Of a stretch of 64,000 nucleotides of DNA, positions 12,916-25,074 are shown one piece after another (the stretch's first letter is position 1; every line of letters begins with the position of its first letter). A program made the translations under genes and the position numbers. The notes under the pieces were generated by a model. It ran no database searches. It saw nothing but the letters and a program-made list of their open reading frames with translations, and was not told the origin of the DNA. Source of the DNA: Nemania diffusa (lineage: Eukaryota > Ascomycota > Sordariomycetes > Xylariales > Xylariaceae); assembly GCA_038501195.1 (NCBI GenBank), contig JBBPUQ010000010.1, positions 3,098,001 to 3,162,000 on the forward strand. Direction: 5' to 3'.

Positions 12916-13548
12916 GCAGTGAATGGAGAAGGGAGGAGAAAGGAGTGGTGAAGGTGACGACGGCGCGTGCAGGGAACGCAATGATTGTGTGGGCGGGCAT
13001 GTCAAAATGATATGGGTTGGGGATCGTCTTATCTCCTGTGTGTAAATATTTACGTCGCCGGCTGAGGCTGGTATATGAACCCGGACAGATAAAAAAGGGG
13101 CGCGGGTTTGAATTGCTTGCACTTGGGACTTGGGATAGGTACGGTACAATAAAATGTTGTCATGTTTGAATCGTGATGCTTTTTTGATTTGGCTTTTGTC
13201 ATGGCATAAACAAGTAGAGCTTATTCCGCCGACTCCGAAGAGTTATTATATAGACTTTAACGAGGAACATAGGGCTGTTAATCTGCCTCGCTGCTCATTT
13301 GCAGGGAGGCTAATCGACGCCTTCTCGCTCCGAGAAATCGACGAGTTTCACTTCTCGCCGGTTCTTTACGCATGCGTAGTCCAAATCAGCCGCCCAAGCC
13401 ATGACGCCACAGTAAGCCCCGGACTCGCGACTTATGCTAGACGACATCAAACCCATGACAAACCATAAAACCCTGTAGGTACAAAAATAAGGCGCAGCTT
13501 TTCCGCGAAAAGCGCATAAATATATACTTCTGAAGTCTATCAGGATCA
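12916..13548. other. Convergent intergenic region
   Basis: Shared 3' region of ILV3 (+) and the acyltransferase (-). A 104-codon plus-strand frame at 13154-13468 shows no domain and is not called. Confidence 0.5.
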
Positions 13549-14641
13549 CTACCGATTTTTCTTCTTAACTATGGCCTCAGCAAAGGCTGCCTTGTCTTCT
13601 ACCGTGAGACCCACGCGCTTATTCCGAGCAAGCCGGGCGAGGGTATCAGCTATGTGATCTAAGAATCGCTGTTGTTCGGGGGGGAGGCTATATCTTGTGT
13701 CATTCACCCTCGGCGTGGTCTTTTCCATATCCTCGTGGTGCAGTCCGTTTGTAGCTACTGTCGTATTGGAGACGCCCTCGGCTACTCGCACTTTGATTAA
13801 GTGCGTTGGCCTGCTGAGTAGGTTCCACATGAACGAGATCCAGGCGCCCGGGACAGGAGTGGTGATGTCGCCGGGCGTGTAGCGCAGGCTGACGGGGAAG
13901 ATGTTGACGTCGGCCGGGCACGACAGCAGGGAGGGAGAGAGGGGCAAGATGCCCTTGCCGTTCGTCGTGGTCATCTCGGGGAATACGGCGATGATGCGTC
14001 GCGGGTTCTGCTCGAGGAGGGCGCTGATGGTGGTCAGGCCCTTGCGCGGGAAGCTCGTGGTCGGCGGCGCGAGGGCGAGGCATACGGCGCGGAACAGCGA
14101 CACGCGCTGGACCTCGCGGGTGCCCGGGTACGAGGCCACGAAGATGGGGTCGAAGATGGCGGCGAGGTAGACGGCGTCGACGGGGCTCGTGAACTGGGCC
14201 GCGATGACGGCGCGCTCGCGGGGCAGGCGGGAGGCGGGCTGCTGGGAGAGGGAGCCGCGCTTCACGCCGTCGAGCTGCAGGTCAACCCACCAGATGCCCG
14301 GGATGGCGAGCATCGTCCATAGCTGTAGCTTTCGGAGGAGCTGGGGCAGCGGGAGGTAGTCGAGCACGAGGAAGTAGACGACGCAGTATGTCACGAGCAA
14401 GGGCAGACGCAGCATGAAGGCCCATGCGCCGACGAAATTGGACACGGTGGTGTTCGGGGTCACCACTGGGAGGAAGGGCGATATGCCCGAGCCTGGGAGG
14501 GGTAGATGGACCTGTCAGCCGGGGGTGCGCTTTGCATCGTGGGGTTGTGGATTGTGGTTGTGGGTGTAAGATTGGGGACAAGCTGCTTTGGAAAAGCATT
14601 AGGTACTTACCTCTATCTCTGAACTGGTTGAATTTCTCCAT
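13549..14641 (-). CDS. LOA1: Lysophosphatidic acid acyltransferase, LOA1/VPS66-like
   Basis: Likely ER/lipid-droplet acyltransferase of the PlsC superfamily that acylates lysophosphatidic acid, as yeast Loa1/Vps66 does. Exon 1 (14641-14611) encodes MEKFNQFRDRG and joins in phase to exon 2 (14492-13549), giving 324 aa. The joined N terminus continues GSGISPFLPV, which matches the characteristic opening of the Loa1 family as I recall it. A membrane span follows (AFMLRLPLLVTYCVVYFLVL). The usual HX4D motif of PlsC enzymes appears as FTSPVDAVYLA, without His, as in Loa1. A later conserved-looking block is IIAVFPEMTTTNGKGIL. It is divergent from the kinesin gene. Confidence 0.88.
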
Positions 14642-15478
14642 GGTCTACAGAGTAGTACCGGGGGGAATGAGAGGCGATGGCTGATACTGTCTGGCTGTTC
14701 CACGAAATACGAGGCGATTGAGATGAGGGTGTGAATAGCGTCAACTGGCCACCTAGGCGTCTATAATGAATTGAGAAGTGGCTAGCGACGCGATGACATC
14801 AAAGGCCAGACTAACGGCATAGTTTGAAGGATGATGAAAAATGATTTCTAGTAAATTTGGCACCTATCATCCAATGTTCGTAATGCACTAATACGGAGAA
14901 GACTCGTTTGTGAGGTCCAAGTTGTAAATGTGTACGTATCTAGATACCTATACCTCTAACTTCAATAAAGAGCTGTGGAGGCCACACCTATTTCATCATT
15001 CTGCAAGTATCTACATTGGCATGTGAAGGGACCCCGAAGCTTGGACCACGCTAAGAGAAACAACACCGGGGAAGCGACGAGCCTGTTGGACTATGCCTAT
15101 TTAGGGCGTTACCCGATCAACGACGATAAAGTAAGCAAAGACACTGTATCAAGGGCCCCATCTGCGTCAACAATCCGGCGGCCACTCAGAGCACAACATT
15201 CATTTAACCCGCACTTGTACAACACCTGCTAAATAGATACACCTAGGTTGGATACGTAGCTGATGTTTCTAATCTGATGGCCTAGGGTCCGTTTACGGCA
15301 ACATACCCTCCCTCCGCCATCAACCTCGCGACCTGCTACGTCTCATTGCACTCTTTCTAGCGTCTTCAACTCCGGCTCCCGTACTGGGCACTTGTTGTCA
15401 ACATCCTCATATACTACAACATTGTGTCCATTATCGCCCTACTGCCTCTATTCCTCGCCGCTATTGTCCTTATACGTG
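14642..15478. promoter_or_regulatory. Divergent upstream region of acyltransferase and kinesin
   Basis: Contains an 85-codon frame (14975-15232) without recognisable domain, and CT-rich DNA before the kinesin start. No other feature seen. Confidence 0.4.
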
Positions 15479-18400
15479 ATGGAGGAGATTACGGTATGCT
15501 CTTCGCCTACTACCTCCCACACTCGCACTGATTGACATACTGATCTCTTACCGTGTAGACTCGTCCCTCCGGCATTAAACCTCCCGGTACAAAAATACCG
15601 GCATCAACGTTTTCCTCATCCGTTCAGGGCCACGGCCTACATGAGATGAGCGACTCGCAGAACAATATGCGCGCTCAATCCACAACCACAAACTATACAG
15701 GAGGAGTGAAGCGCCATGTTCCGCCTCCAGGTAGGACTCGCCCGTTCATCGCCCAAGATAACAGCTCCAGCTCACAGCCGTCTTATAGGATCGATACCAG
15801 AGGCCAAACGGAAGCCAAACGGAAGGGGTTTTGAATACAAAGCTAAGAATTCTACAACGTTAATAGCCGGCGCGAAAGCTGTAAAGGGAACTTCTTTACA
15901 AGACTTGGTAGGTGACGGATTCTCGAGTTCAAGATCACGCCGGTTTAGCTGCGAGGAGAAAGCGCGACCTAACACCTCGTGTCTTGCTGCCTATTGCGAA
16001 GATGGGGACATTTTAAACGTCACTTTTTTCGCCTTGGTTGTTACGGGCTATCCAATAACTACGTTACTATGGTGAACGCCAAAACAACAGCCTTTTCCTC
16101 TACCTGCCCTCCCCGATACGATAAGCATCGATATTCAATTACATGACTACATGCCTCTCATATACCCATTCTCTAGACTCGCCTAGGTAGAATGCTAACC
16201 TTGTATAGAACCGGGGCTCCCGCACCAGTGGCACCAATATCGGTAGTTTCCGGCAACTTTCGAATAGTAGCTATGCATCCAATAGCAGTTATGCTAGTAG
16301 CGTCGGACCCGGCGCTCGCCCTCCATCACGATCACATTTGAGAACACGTTCAACCACTAGGCCTGCCCGATCTGCGACTTCGATGGGCATTAGAGATGAC
16401 GGACAAGGCAGCAATGGTACAGTGCCCCAAGACTCAGTGCTCTCTACATTTGCGACCCAGTCCACCCGTAACAAGTTTGGCAAGAGTTTGCGGAAATGTC
16501 AATCAACGAAAGAGTTAGCAAGCTCAAAGGCGACTTGCCTACCCATGCCGAGCGAGAGAGAAGCCTCTCTGGTTCGTGAATTCAACGATATGTCACTTGA
16601 TGGGAAGAGGAAACAAGAGCGAGAAAATCAAGCGAGTTCCACGCTCAGAATCGATACGGCTTCGTCTTCCTTACCCCAACCTATCACGACCCCACGCAAG
16701 AGCGAAAGTCGTACACAAGGTGTACTAGGATATAACAAGGAGAAGACTCAATATAGCCAAGTGGTACCAAAGACCCCGAGTGGAAAAGATATGGTCGAGA
16801 ATATTAAGCGCACATTCCAAGAGTGTACACCTAATATACGGGCACCGTCCGCTTCACCAACAAAGAAACTATTCTTGACCAAACATTCTAACCTGAAGGA
16901 TTTTGCAGTCAACGATATTGACGAGAAAGTCAGCCAAATGAACGACGAACTCGAGAAACTAAAACACTTTATGGTATCCACCGAGAGAAGCAACGCTGGT
17001 GTGAAGGACGAGCTTGAAGTGTCCAAGAAGAGAAGTGAGCACTATTTATGCAGACATGACAACGTCCTTTACAAATGTCGTACTAACGCTGCATAGTGAT
17101 GACCATGGAAGAGGAAAAAATGGAGATACAATCAGAGAGGGCGCGTCTCAAAGACCAGCTTCACGATGCTGAGCGGCAGGTCAGCAGGCTCCAATATGAT
17201 ATAGAAGAGCAGCAGAGTCGGCATGAGCGGCGGTACAAAATCTTACAAGAAGATCACAAAAGAGAGATAGAACTTCGAGCTGAGGAGTATCAGAGGGAGA
17301 TGGATAAAAACGAAAACCTTCAACAGGAATTTGAACGTCGGTGTGGAGCCGAAGCCGAAGCCCGTCTGGAGAGTTTATCACAAGACAACAAGGAGTTACG
17401 AAGTATCCTCGAAAAACAGAAACGGGAGCATGAGCACGAAATACGACTGCTGCATGAGGCGATTCAGCGACGTGATACTGATGTGCGACGAATTGAAGAT
17501 GAGCTGCGGAAAGCAAACAATGAACGATTCGACCTCCAGACCCAAATCCGAGGAAACAACGAAACCATCGAGAGACTCAGAAAGCGGGCTGAAGACGCAG
17601 AAGAGAGACTTTCCAAAGATAAGGGACATCTGGGTGGGCAAATAAGCTTGTTGAGCTCCACGCTGGATTTGAAGTCAGAACGTATTCAGACGCTCGAAGA
17701 ACACACCAAGAAGCTGCAGGCTGACTGCGAACTTGAAATACATAATATGAAGCTTGCGGCGGAAAAGAAGATTGCTGAAGAGACTGCCTTGTTAAGGGGG
17801 AGGCTAATCAAAGAGGAAGAGAGACGTCATAAGCTCTTCGAACAAGTTCAAGAGCTCAAGGGCAATATCCGAGTCATGTGCCGTATCAAGCCACCATCAG
17901 ATCCTACAACAGAGGCCTTGATACCATTCAAGCCTCAGTGGAACGATATAGATGAGGATAAGATTGATGGGCTCACCATCCCCACAGTTAGGGAGGATCC
18001 GACAGAACCCGGGAAAATGCTGCCCGGGAAGCCACGAGACTTCAACTTCGAACGAGTTTTTGATGAGAAGTGCAACAACGGTGACGTATTTGACGAGATT
18101 AGTCAGCTCGTTCAATCCGTCATGGATGGCAAGAAAGTGTGCATTTTCTGTTACGGCCAGACCGGTTCGGGTAAGACTTTTACCATGAGTAAACGAACAG
18201 GCGATGGAGATGACGGTGTTATCCCCAGGACCCAAACCATGATTTTCAGCGAAATGGAGAGGCTGAAGATGCTGGGCTGGGAGTATACGGTTGAGGGCAG
18301 CTACCTGGAAGTTTACCAGGATAAGCTCTACGATTTACTCGCCTCGCGCCATTCCAAGCCCGAACCATTAACTGTTGACTCGCTTGGGGATGATCTCAAG

Positions 18401-18992
18401 ATCAAGGGCCACGACTTCACCCTTCTTAATGATGCACGAGATCTCGACGAGATGATTAAGATAGCAGACAATAACCGACATGTCGCAGCTACAGTCAAGA
18501 ACGATCGATCATCGCGTTCTCATTCGATCTTAGTGCTCAAAATTAACGGGGTCAAAAAGGACGAAAACGGGGAGGTCATCAAGACTCGTAAAGGCACCCT
18601 GAACCTAATCGACTTGGCTGGCTCCGAAAAACCGGACAAGGACGGCCCACCCCAAGGATACAAGGAAGGTGTCGAGATCAACAGCTCTCTCAGCTACTTA
18701 CGGACCGTACTGTCAAGTCTGGGCCAGGGTAAGACTGAGGGCGTCGATTTCCGGTCCTATACCTTGACGCAACTGCTCCGTCCCTCCCTTGGGAAGGGAT
18801 GCAGAACTCTCATGTTCGTTATGGTTAGTCCGCTGAAGGAGAACGAGAACGAGACCATTCGCAGTCTCGAATTCGCGCGCGATGTAAGTGAACTGGAGAT
18901 AAATCCCCTCGCCCTAGACAACAAGCTAACACTTGCTATAGGCTCAAAAAGTCAAAATGGGTGGCAACGGCGGTGGCAAATCGAAGAGGTAG
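15479..18992 (+). CDS. klpA: Kinesin-14 (C-terminal motor), KlpA/Kar3 type
   Basis: Minus-end-directed microtubule motor of the spindle. My model has exons 15479-15493, 15559-15730, 15789-15907, 16209-17034, 17097-18883 and 18942-18992, all in phase, giving 989 aa. The basic, Ser/Pro-rich tail (GIKPPGTKIPAS, RPPSRS) is followed by a long coiled coil (about residues 380-630). The kinesin-14 neck reads QELKGNIRVMCRIKP near residue 633. Motor motifs follow: P-loop GQTGSGKT (about 731-738), switch I SSRSH (about 848) and switch II DLAGSE (about 883). The last 17-codon exon reads AQKVKMGGNGGGKSKR then TAG. Without that intron the frame runs falsely to 19105. The 301-nt intron 15908-16208 is long for this window and may hide another small exon. 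Confidence 0.94.
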
Positions 18993-19641
18993 TGACGCGC
19001 GGGCCTGGCAAAGCATTCCATAAGCATGTATATACCCTGTCAATATTGTTTAGAGTTTTCCTTTGCGCGGGAAAGGGGGCTCGAGTTGCTGGTCTGGCGT
19101 TCTGAAGCAGGCGATTGAAATGAAATGTGTGTTGGTTTACAAAATGGTAGTTAGGCTGTTACCTGTTGGGGCTGTGATGAGGTGAATCGAATGGATATTC
19201 GTGGTATCATGACGAGCAAGGGCATTTGGCTCTTTCTATATCGGCGAAGGAAGGCTGGATGTTCTTTTGCCGGAGTTTCTTGTAGCATCGGTCGAGTACC
19301 GTCTGTTCACTAGTCTTTATGGTATAATGGAACGGACTTGAAGCTCAATGTTTGAAATGTGGTGAGATACTATAACTACTGCGTAGAGTACTGGCTTTGG
19401 GGAAGAATTGTTTAGGTCTTGCCTGGTCTGGTCACCTCCTTGCAGGTCATACTACATCCCGATCAAGACACGTGTGGGTAGGTCAATGGGATTAGATATC
19501 TATCCATATAGTATGAGGCTCTGTCTCAACGAATCTTCTCCCACATTCAAAGCCAGAGAGCTTAGATAGTGCATACACTGTCAAGGGCCATTATGCCATC
19601 ACACAGCCCTTAACAAACGGCATCTTCCCCTCCGGCCGAAC
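18993..19641. other. Convergent intergenic region, no gene seen
   Basis: 3' regions of the kinesin (+) and the DUF2855 gene (-). No domain-bearing ORF. Confidence 0.5.
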
Positions 19642-20931
19642 TCACAGCCTATACACCAGCCCCTCACTAGGCAACACCTTCCCACGCGCCAGACGATCCC
19701 ACCCCTTCACCACATCCCCCATGCCCTCGCCCCACGCAATCTCCAACCCCTTCACCCCATCCCTCCTAAACTCCTCCCACGACCCGCCCTCCTCGGCCCA
19801 GTACGCCGCCTCGCCCACGCTCGCCATCGCCCGCCGCCGCATGTCATCCGCGTTCACGCGCGCCATCGCGAAAGGCGGCGTCCGCGCCACGGCGGCTAGC
19901 CTCTCCGCCGCCTGGGCGGGCTCCACGACGCCCGAGCCCACGCCCACGTACAGGACGCCCTCCGGGTAGCGCGCCGACAGCGCCCCCGCCCAGCTCGCGG
20001 CCACGCCCGCGCGCCCCCCGAAGTCGAACACCACCACGCGCTTCCCGACGTCCCCGCCGCCGATCGCGGTGACGGGGTCGGAGACGGTGGCGAGGATCAC
20101 GGCGTCGTAGACGCCGGTGCCCTCCACGAAGGCGCGGGACGAGGCGCTCGACGCGCCCACGATGCGGCGCGGACGGGCGCCCTTGCCGGGAGCGCGCCGC
20201 GCGAGGAGCGCGGCGAAGAGGGTGGCTACGAAGAGGGTGACTACTTTGGAGCCTGGGGCGAAGATGACGACGGTGGCGTCGCCGAGGTCGGCGTCGCGCG
20301 CGCCCCAGGCGGCGTCGGGGCCCGGGCCCGGGGCGACGGCAGAAGAGGGGGTGGGGTTGAAGACGAAGCGGGAGAGCAGGAAGGCCGTGGCGTGCATGAC
20401 GCGGAGGACGGCGTCGCGGGCGACCTCGGGGGTCTTCGCTGCGATGGCGGCCGCGAGGTCTGCGCCGGGGGGATACACGAAGTAGCGGTTGTAGATGGGC
20501 ATGACGCGGGCGCGGTGGGGGCTCGTGACGAAGACCTGGTCCGGGAGCGCCGGGTGCGCGCGGGCTTCTAGGTCTTGTGGTAGCGTGCCGAGGGGCACGT
20601 AGCCCCATACGTAGCTGCCCTTCGGCACGGACGGGAGCGTGGACTCGAGCACCTCGGCGTAGCCCCAGGCGCTCACGCGGCCGTACTTGGCGGCGTCGTT
20701 GTAAGGGGCGGGCGTGCTGGCGGGGAGGGGGTGCACGTCCCACCAGTGCAGGAGCGTGCCGAGGGTGGCGTAGGTGAAGTTGTTGACGGTGAGGCCGAGG
20801 ACGCGGGTGCGGAGGCGGAGGGAGGAGGGGGGGAGAGGGGGGTAGGGGAGGGCGGAGGGGACGGGGACGAGGGCTTGCTGGAAGTAGTCCTTCTTGTCTA
20901 GGATTTGGATGGATGGGATCTCGTCTGCCAT
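19642..20931 (-). CDS. DUF2855 family protein
   Basis: Single-exon protein of 429 aa starting MADEIPSIQILDKKDY. The sequence fits the DUF2855 family of fungi and some bacteria, whose layout recalls medium-chain dehydrogenases but whose activity is unknown. Recognisable stretches are VLGLTVNNFTYATLG (about residue 47), AWGYAEVLES, VWGYVPLGTLP and YNRYFVYPP. No catalytic zinc ligands or classic GXGXXG are obvious, although VVVFDFGGRAGV could be a nucleotide-fold strand and turn. Coding DNA is extremely GC-rich in third positions, which produces long false ORFs in two other frames. The neighbours give no clue to its role. Confidence 0.85.
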   Translation of the reverse strand: MADEIPSIQILDKKDYFQQALVPVPSALPYPPLPPSSLRLRTRVLGLTVNNFTYATLGTLLHWWDVHPLPASTPAPYNDAAKYGRVSAWGYAEVLESTLPSVPKGSYVWGYVPLGTLPQDLEARAHPALPDQVFVTSPHRARVMPIYNRYFVYPPGADLAAAIAAKTPEVARDAVLRVMHATAFLLSRFVFNPTPSSAVAPGPGPDAAWGARDADLGDATVVIFAPGSKVVTLFVATLFAALLARRAPGKGARPRRIVGASSASSRAFVEGTGVYDAVILATVSDPVTAIGGGDVGKRVVVFDFGGRAGVAASWAGALSARYPEGVLYVGVGSGVVEPAQAAERLAAVARTPPFAMARVNADDMRRRAMASVGEAAYWAEEGGSWEEFRRDGVKGLEIAWGEGMGDVVKGWDRLARGKVLPSEGLVYRL

Positions 20932-22594
20932 GGTGAAAATGGTAAGATGGTTAGAGTGAGTGTTGTTTTTGGTGAGAGTTTCTTTTCTTATTGGTATAAG
21001 TTGACGGTTTTGTTACTTAGGGAACGTGAGATGGACAGGTATGTGTGTAGGTGAGATTCCACAAGTAGATAGATACTTGCTCATGTAAACCAGTTTAGAT
21101 ATTTTATAATACAGTATCAGAATTAATGAGGGGTATGTTGTAGGCTGCTTCTTTGGTTGTTTATTTACTTTGTTTTGTTTTCGATTGTTATTTGCGTAAG
21201 GTCTTATAGGTTTGTGTAAGTGCTAGGCACACCTACTAAATCGTCGCCTGTAGGGCGGAGATAGTGGATTGACTGTGCCGCAGAAAAGTGCGAGTGCGAG
21301 TGCGAATGCCGTCGGCTCGTTGTTACTCCGGGTTACTCCGGAGTCATAATGCACACAATGCAATTGAACTGGCTGCTTGGAAATTGCAATTATGTATAAG
21401 CAAGACTGTAAATTATTTGCAAGATGCAAGCAAACCGTCTACTGACGTGCATCCAGAGTGTATATTGACAAGCTCATGATAGGCTGTTCCAGTGCAGGGT
21501 GTCAGGACGTCAACGCCAAGGGTCTCCTTATTGTGCTGCACATGTTTCCTCCGGAGCCTCCGGAGCCTCCGGTCCCTTTGAATACGTAGTATGGTACAAG
21601 CTGTCCGCTCATAGATATGAGTAGTTGGCGGCCCGCGTCAATGCCCTAGATGATATAATATCTACGACTTGAACACGCTTGATATTTTCCAAGTATATCA
21701 CTGTCGATACTGCGGGCATCAAACTACGTGCCAATCACACATTTGGGATTCATATATGCCCGGGAGTGTAGTTGTCCTAGGTCGCGGCACCCCCTTCCAC
21801 GTACGGCAAATCGATAGCTCCGACACGACCGGCAGCTGGCTCGACATCCGGCCACTAAGAAAGCATGGCTACTGCTCGCGCGCGATCGGGAAGGGGGTAG
21901 GCTGCAGTAGTCTAGCTAGCTTACGGAGACGAACTGCCGGGGTGGGGAGCGTAGCAAGCTAAGGACGGAATAGAGTCTCAGGGGCCTACGGAGAGAGAAG
22001 ATGAAGGACCTACAGCTAAAGGAGAGAAGGCAGCTTGTCTCTATTTATACGTAGATGGTATGTTGGTTCTGTGCTGTTGAAGCTTGTTCGGATTCCGAGT
22101 TGGCACTGAGCTTGGTGTTTGAGCAGCGAGAGTGGTAGATACGTAGGTCAGTAATTGTATATCTATTAGGGCATATCTTAAACTATGTGGCTTTGTGCCG
22201 GGATCTTATATAATATTTTGCGTCTTTGCTAGCGGACGTAGAGTTTACGATTTAAATGACAGTGCTGGAGTAGCTCAGTTTCGTAAATAGTTAAAAAGTC
22301 ATAGCCAATATTTGCACTTAAAAAACAAGAAATTCCGATCTCTTCTGACTAAAAAACGACTGAAAATATTTACTCATACAATATGCTGAGCTTAGGAAAG
22401 TGAAACCAAAAAGTGACAAGGAAACCAAAGACAAATCTCGAACCCACCACGTCCACACCACAGCCACAACCGTAACCACTTCAACTGCTCGTTTACCTCT
22501 ATTGCCACTCATACAAAAGAATAGAAGCCCCCTAAAACAGCTCAATACATTTGGTACCTAGTATACGGACTTATCTCAAGGCCCACCAAGATTT
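20932..22594. other. Gene-poor intergenic stretch
   Basis: About 1.7 kb with no supported gene. A 97-codon frame at 21669-21962 has no domain. A 9-bp tandem repeat sits at 21547-21572. Confidence 0.45.
21547..21572. repeat. 9-bp tandem repeat (CCTCCGGAG-type, about 3 copies)
   Basis: The unit CCTCCGGAG repeats nearly three times. CCGG palindromes lie inside each unit. It is short and non-coding, with no visible role. Confidence 0.7.
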
Positions 22595-23097
22595 CTAAAT
22601 CATGAGGCAGTAGCCAGTGTTAGGATCAGCCCTATCGTTTTAGACGTATTAGACCACCAGCCAAAATGATCGCAAGTAGACGGAATACTCACTTGTATTC
22701 CCAGTTCCAGTACGAGCTGTCGCCACCACGGTAACAGCCATGAGCCTCCTTTGACATCCCACTCATGCACTCGTCATATCCGATAGAGCGAGAGCCCCTG
22801 GAGATGTGCTGTAATACATCGAATTAATACATGAACAAGAAATCGGGTAGAATAGAATTATATAAGTACCTTCAAATCAAAGTTCCACTTGGTCCCGGCA
22901 CTGTCTTGAACACAGGTCATTCGCGACTCGCCGGAAATGTAGGTGCCTGTCAAGGCGGAGCAGGCCGTGCTCAGCCCGTCGACGGCGTCGAGGCTTTTGC
23001 CGTAGTCTCCCACTTGGCCGGTGCCGTAGCAGCTGGCTGATCCTGTGGTGAAGAGACCGGCGAGGGTGAGGAGTGCGGTGGCGGTTGTGTAATGCAT
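22595..23097 (-). CDS. Small secreted six-cysteine protein (effector-like)
   Basis: Three exons (23097-22870, 22808-22693, 22631-22595) join in phase to 126 aa. The N terminus MHYTTATALLTLAGLFTTGSA is a clear signal peptide, with mature protein starting near SCYGTGQ. Six cysteines are present in total. The order of features, with Cys and Gly early, SALTGTYISGESRMTC, DECMSGM, CYRGG, an aromatic WNWEY strand and a final ADPNTGYC, fits a broad group of small secreted proteins in plant-associated ascomycetes. Their function is mostly unknown. The last 12 residues come from a tiny third exon that supplies the conserved-looking DPNTGYC ending. I chose the ATG at 23097 because it begins the signal peptide. 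An in-frame upstream ATG would add a non-secretory leader. Confidence 0.82.
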
Positions 23098-24262
23098 GGT
23101 GGAGAAAGTGGTGATGTTGATAATAAGCCGGGGGAGACAGAATCGAGAGTAGTTAAAGTTCGGGAAGATGCTGAGAGTGCTGGTGGTCAGAATATAGGAG
23201 ATGTTGCTCAGTGATGATGTTTTCAATTCGGATTGAAGAGCAGACACGAGTCTTCTTTTATATTCATCCGACAGCCATCGTGGAGATGGGTTTCGTGATC
23301 TATTTCTCTATAATTAAGTCCCTAGATGATAGGCTTCAGAGGAAGACCGGAGGATTTCCAACAGTCGAACCATTCAGCCTACAAACGACTGTGCCTTGAA
23401 GCTATTTTCTCACCTATGCATGGTCACGAGAATTGAGGCACTGGATGGACCATTTTTCGTAGAATAATTAGAATTCATCTATGAGCTGAACTGATCATGC
23501 TTTTCCTGTTAGTGAGGGCATTGACGATGTTGGAAGGGGATGAATGGAATGTTGGTCTATACCGTACTGTACCTTGGCGTTTTAGATCCTCTGCTCTTCT
23601 GCATTGATGATGTTGGTTGCTAGCGTGTTTGAGACGCATCGCATGTAGGCTTAGAGGTCAAACACGATTTGTAATATCAAATTTCTGGGGGCTTTCGCCT
23701 CAATCCGGTTGAATGCGCCAACAGTTCGTGGCTATTCTAATTCCACCACGTAGTTACATCATACTAAACTAGGAAGAAAATGAGGCACATGATATTCTAA
23801 ATTGGTAACTCAGAGTATATCATAATACTCCCATTTCTTGAAGGATGTTGTACTTGGCATTACGCTTGGCTATGTCTAGATTGTAATAACTTACGGCAGC
23901 TTTCGAAGTTGAATAGTCTGATGATCTGTACATCCATATTGACTTGATGATCCTAAGGATTGAGACTGGTTGTGAAAACCAACGGAATAATGGCAAAAAT
24001 AGTATCAGTTGATAGAAAGGATAGATGATGGTTCCGTAGAGGCGAGGAAACAAGATGAGCGTACTGTAAATCAAAAACATAAAAGGGCACACAATTCCTC
24101 ACAGTTATAGTTTCACATCACAGCAGTTCGACAGCAAGCACCCATACCACAAATCAAAGTTCCTCCCGTCTGAGAACACTTCGTTTACTTCCTCTCTAAG
24201 CCCATCAAGCCGTCACACAAAACGTAACTCGTCAATTCTATCACTTCCAATCATTAGCAAAA
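23098..24262. promoter_or_regulatory. Divergent upstream region of two secreted-protein genes
   Basis: The six-cysteine protein (-) and the next secreted protein (+) are head to head across about 1.2 kb, so co-regulation is possible. No ORF with support inside. Confidence 0.4.
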
Positions 24263-25074
24263 ATGCACTTCTCAAAGATCGCTGTCTCGCTACTCACTTC
24301 ACTGAGCCTGGCCACTGCCGGCATGATCTCAGCTCGTGACTCTGGTGTCGAGGAAGCTCGATACAAGATTGCGGAGAATGTGTACTCCAACGTTCCACCG
24401 AACGCATACAAGATTGGAGACAACGTCTGGTCCAATGTGCCTCCTCCGGCTCACGATATTGCGAACAAGTCTACCATCTCGGTAGCGAAAATGGACAATG
24501 CTGAGCCCACATTTGACGACTTGAAAGCCAACGTTACGTTGGCGATGGAATGGATGATGGCGCAGTACGTCACAAACCTGAACTACATAGAATTCCTGTC
24601 TAACGTGCTTAATCTTAGCTCATCCAGTGAGATTACCGACGCCAATGAGTCTGGTGTAGTTGCTCGCGTGGATACATGGTCAGACATCTTAGCCCGATGT
24701 GTGAGTACGCTAGCTTGGGATTTCAGAGACGCGACACGTTGTTTCGCAAGAAACCACAGAGGCGGAAGTGTGCTGACGATATCTCTCGATTAGATCGTTT
24801 CTATGGGGTCTTGTTACCATATGGTCACCAACAAGCCGGGGAGTACACTTGACAAACTTAACTAGTAAGATCGCTCCCTTCGCACGACATGAAGAAACTA
24901 AACTAACCGTGTTCGAACGATCCTAGCTGCTTCGGTTGGTCTGTCGGGTTCGGTTACTGCAAGACTAGGACTCAATCGAGTTATCGCAGCGAGTTTAATG
25001 GCGATTTTGCGCCTCAAGATGCTGTGATGGAGGCGACGGAGCAACTCTACATCGACTATACCGGGGGGCAGTGA
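24263..25074 (+). CDS. Secreted protein with duplicated YKI-NV-SNVPP motif
   Basis: Exons 24263-24700, 24794-24864 and 24927-25074 join in phase to 218 aa. The signal peptide is MHFSKIAVSLLTSLSLATAG. Just after it, a 16-18-residue unit occurs twice: YKIAENVYSNVPPNA and YKIGDNVWSNVPPPA. The middle part is acidic and has several potential N-glycosylation sites (for example NVTLA, NLSSS, NESG). The last two exons bring cysteines (ARC, GSCYH, NYCFGWSVGFGYC) and aromatic residues, ending QLYIDYTGGQ. I do not recognise the family. The layout suggests a secreted effector or a precursor processed in the secretory pathway, but there are no repeated Kex2 dibasic sites between the units. It lies head to head with the six-cysteine protein. 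Confidence 0.75.

Noticed and set aside
12282..13149. Long Arg/His-rich and mirror ORFs over the ILV3 3' half
   Set aside because: Shadows caused by high third-position GC in ILV3; no domains.
18993..19105. Extension of the kinesin frame to 19105
   Set aside because: A donor at 18884 and acceptor at 18941 give a short last exon with a normal kinesin-14 ending; the extension reads through the intron.
19844..20777. Long ORFs in other frames of the DUF2855 gene
   Set aside because: Same GC effect; Arg-rich low-complexity translations.
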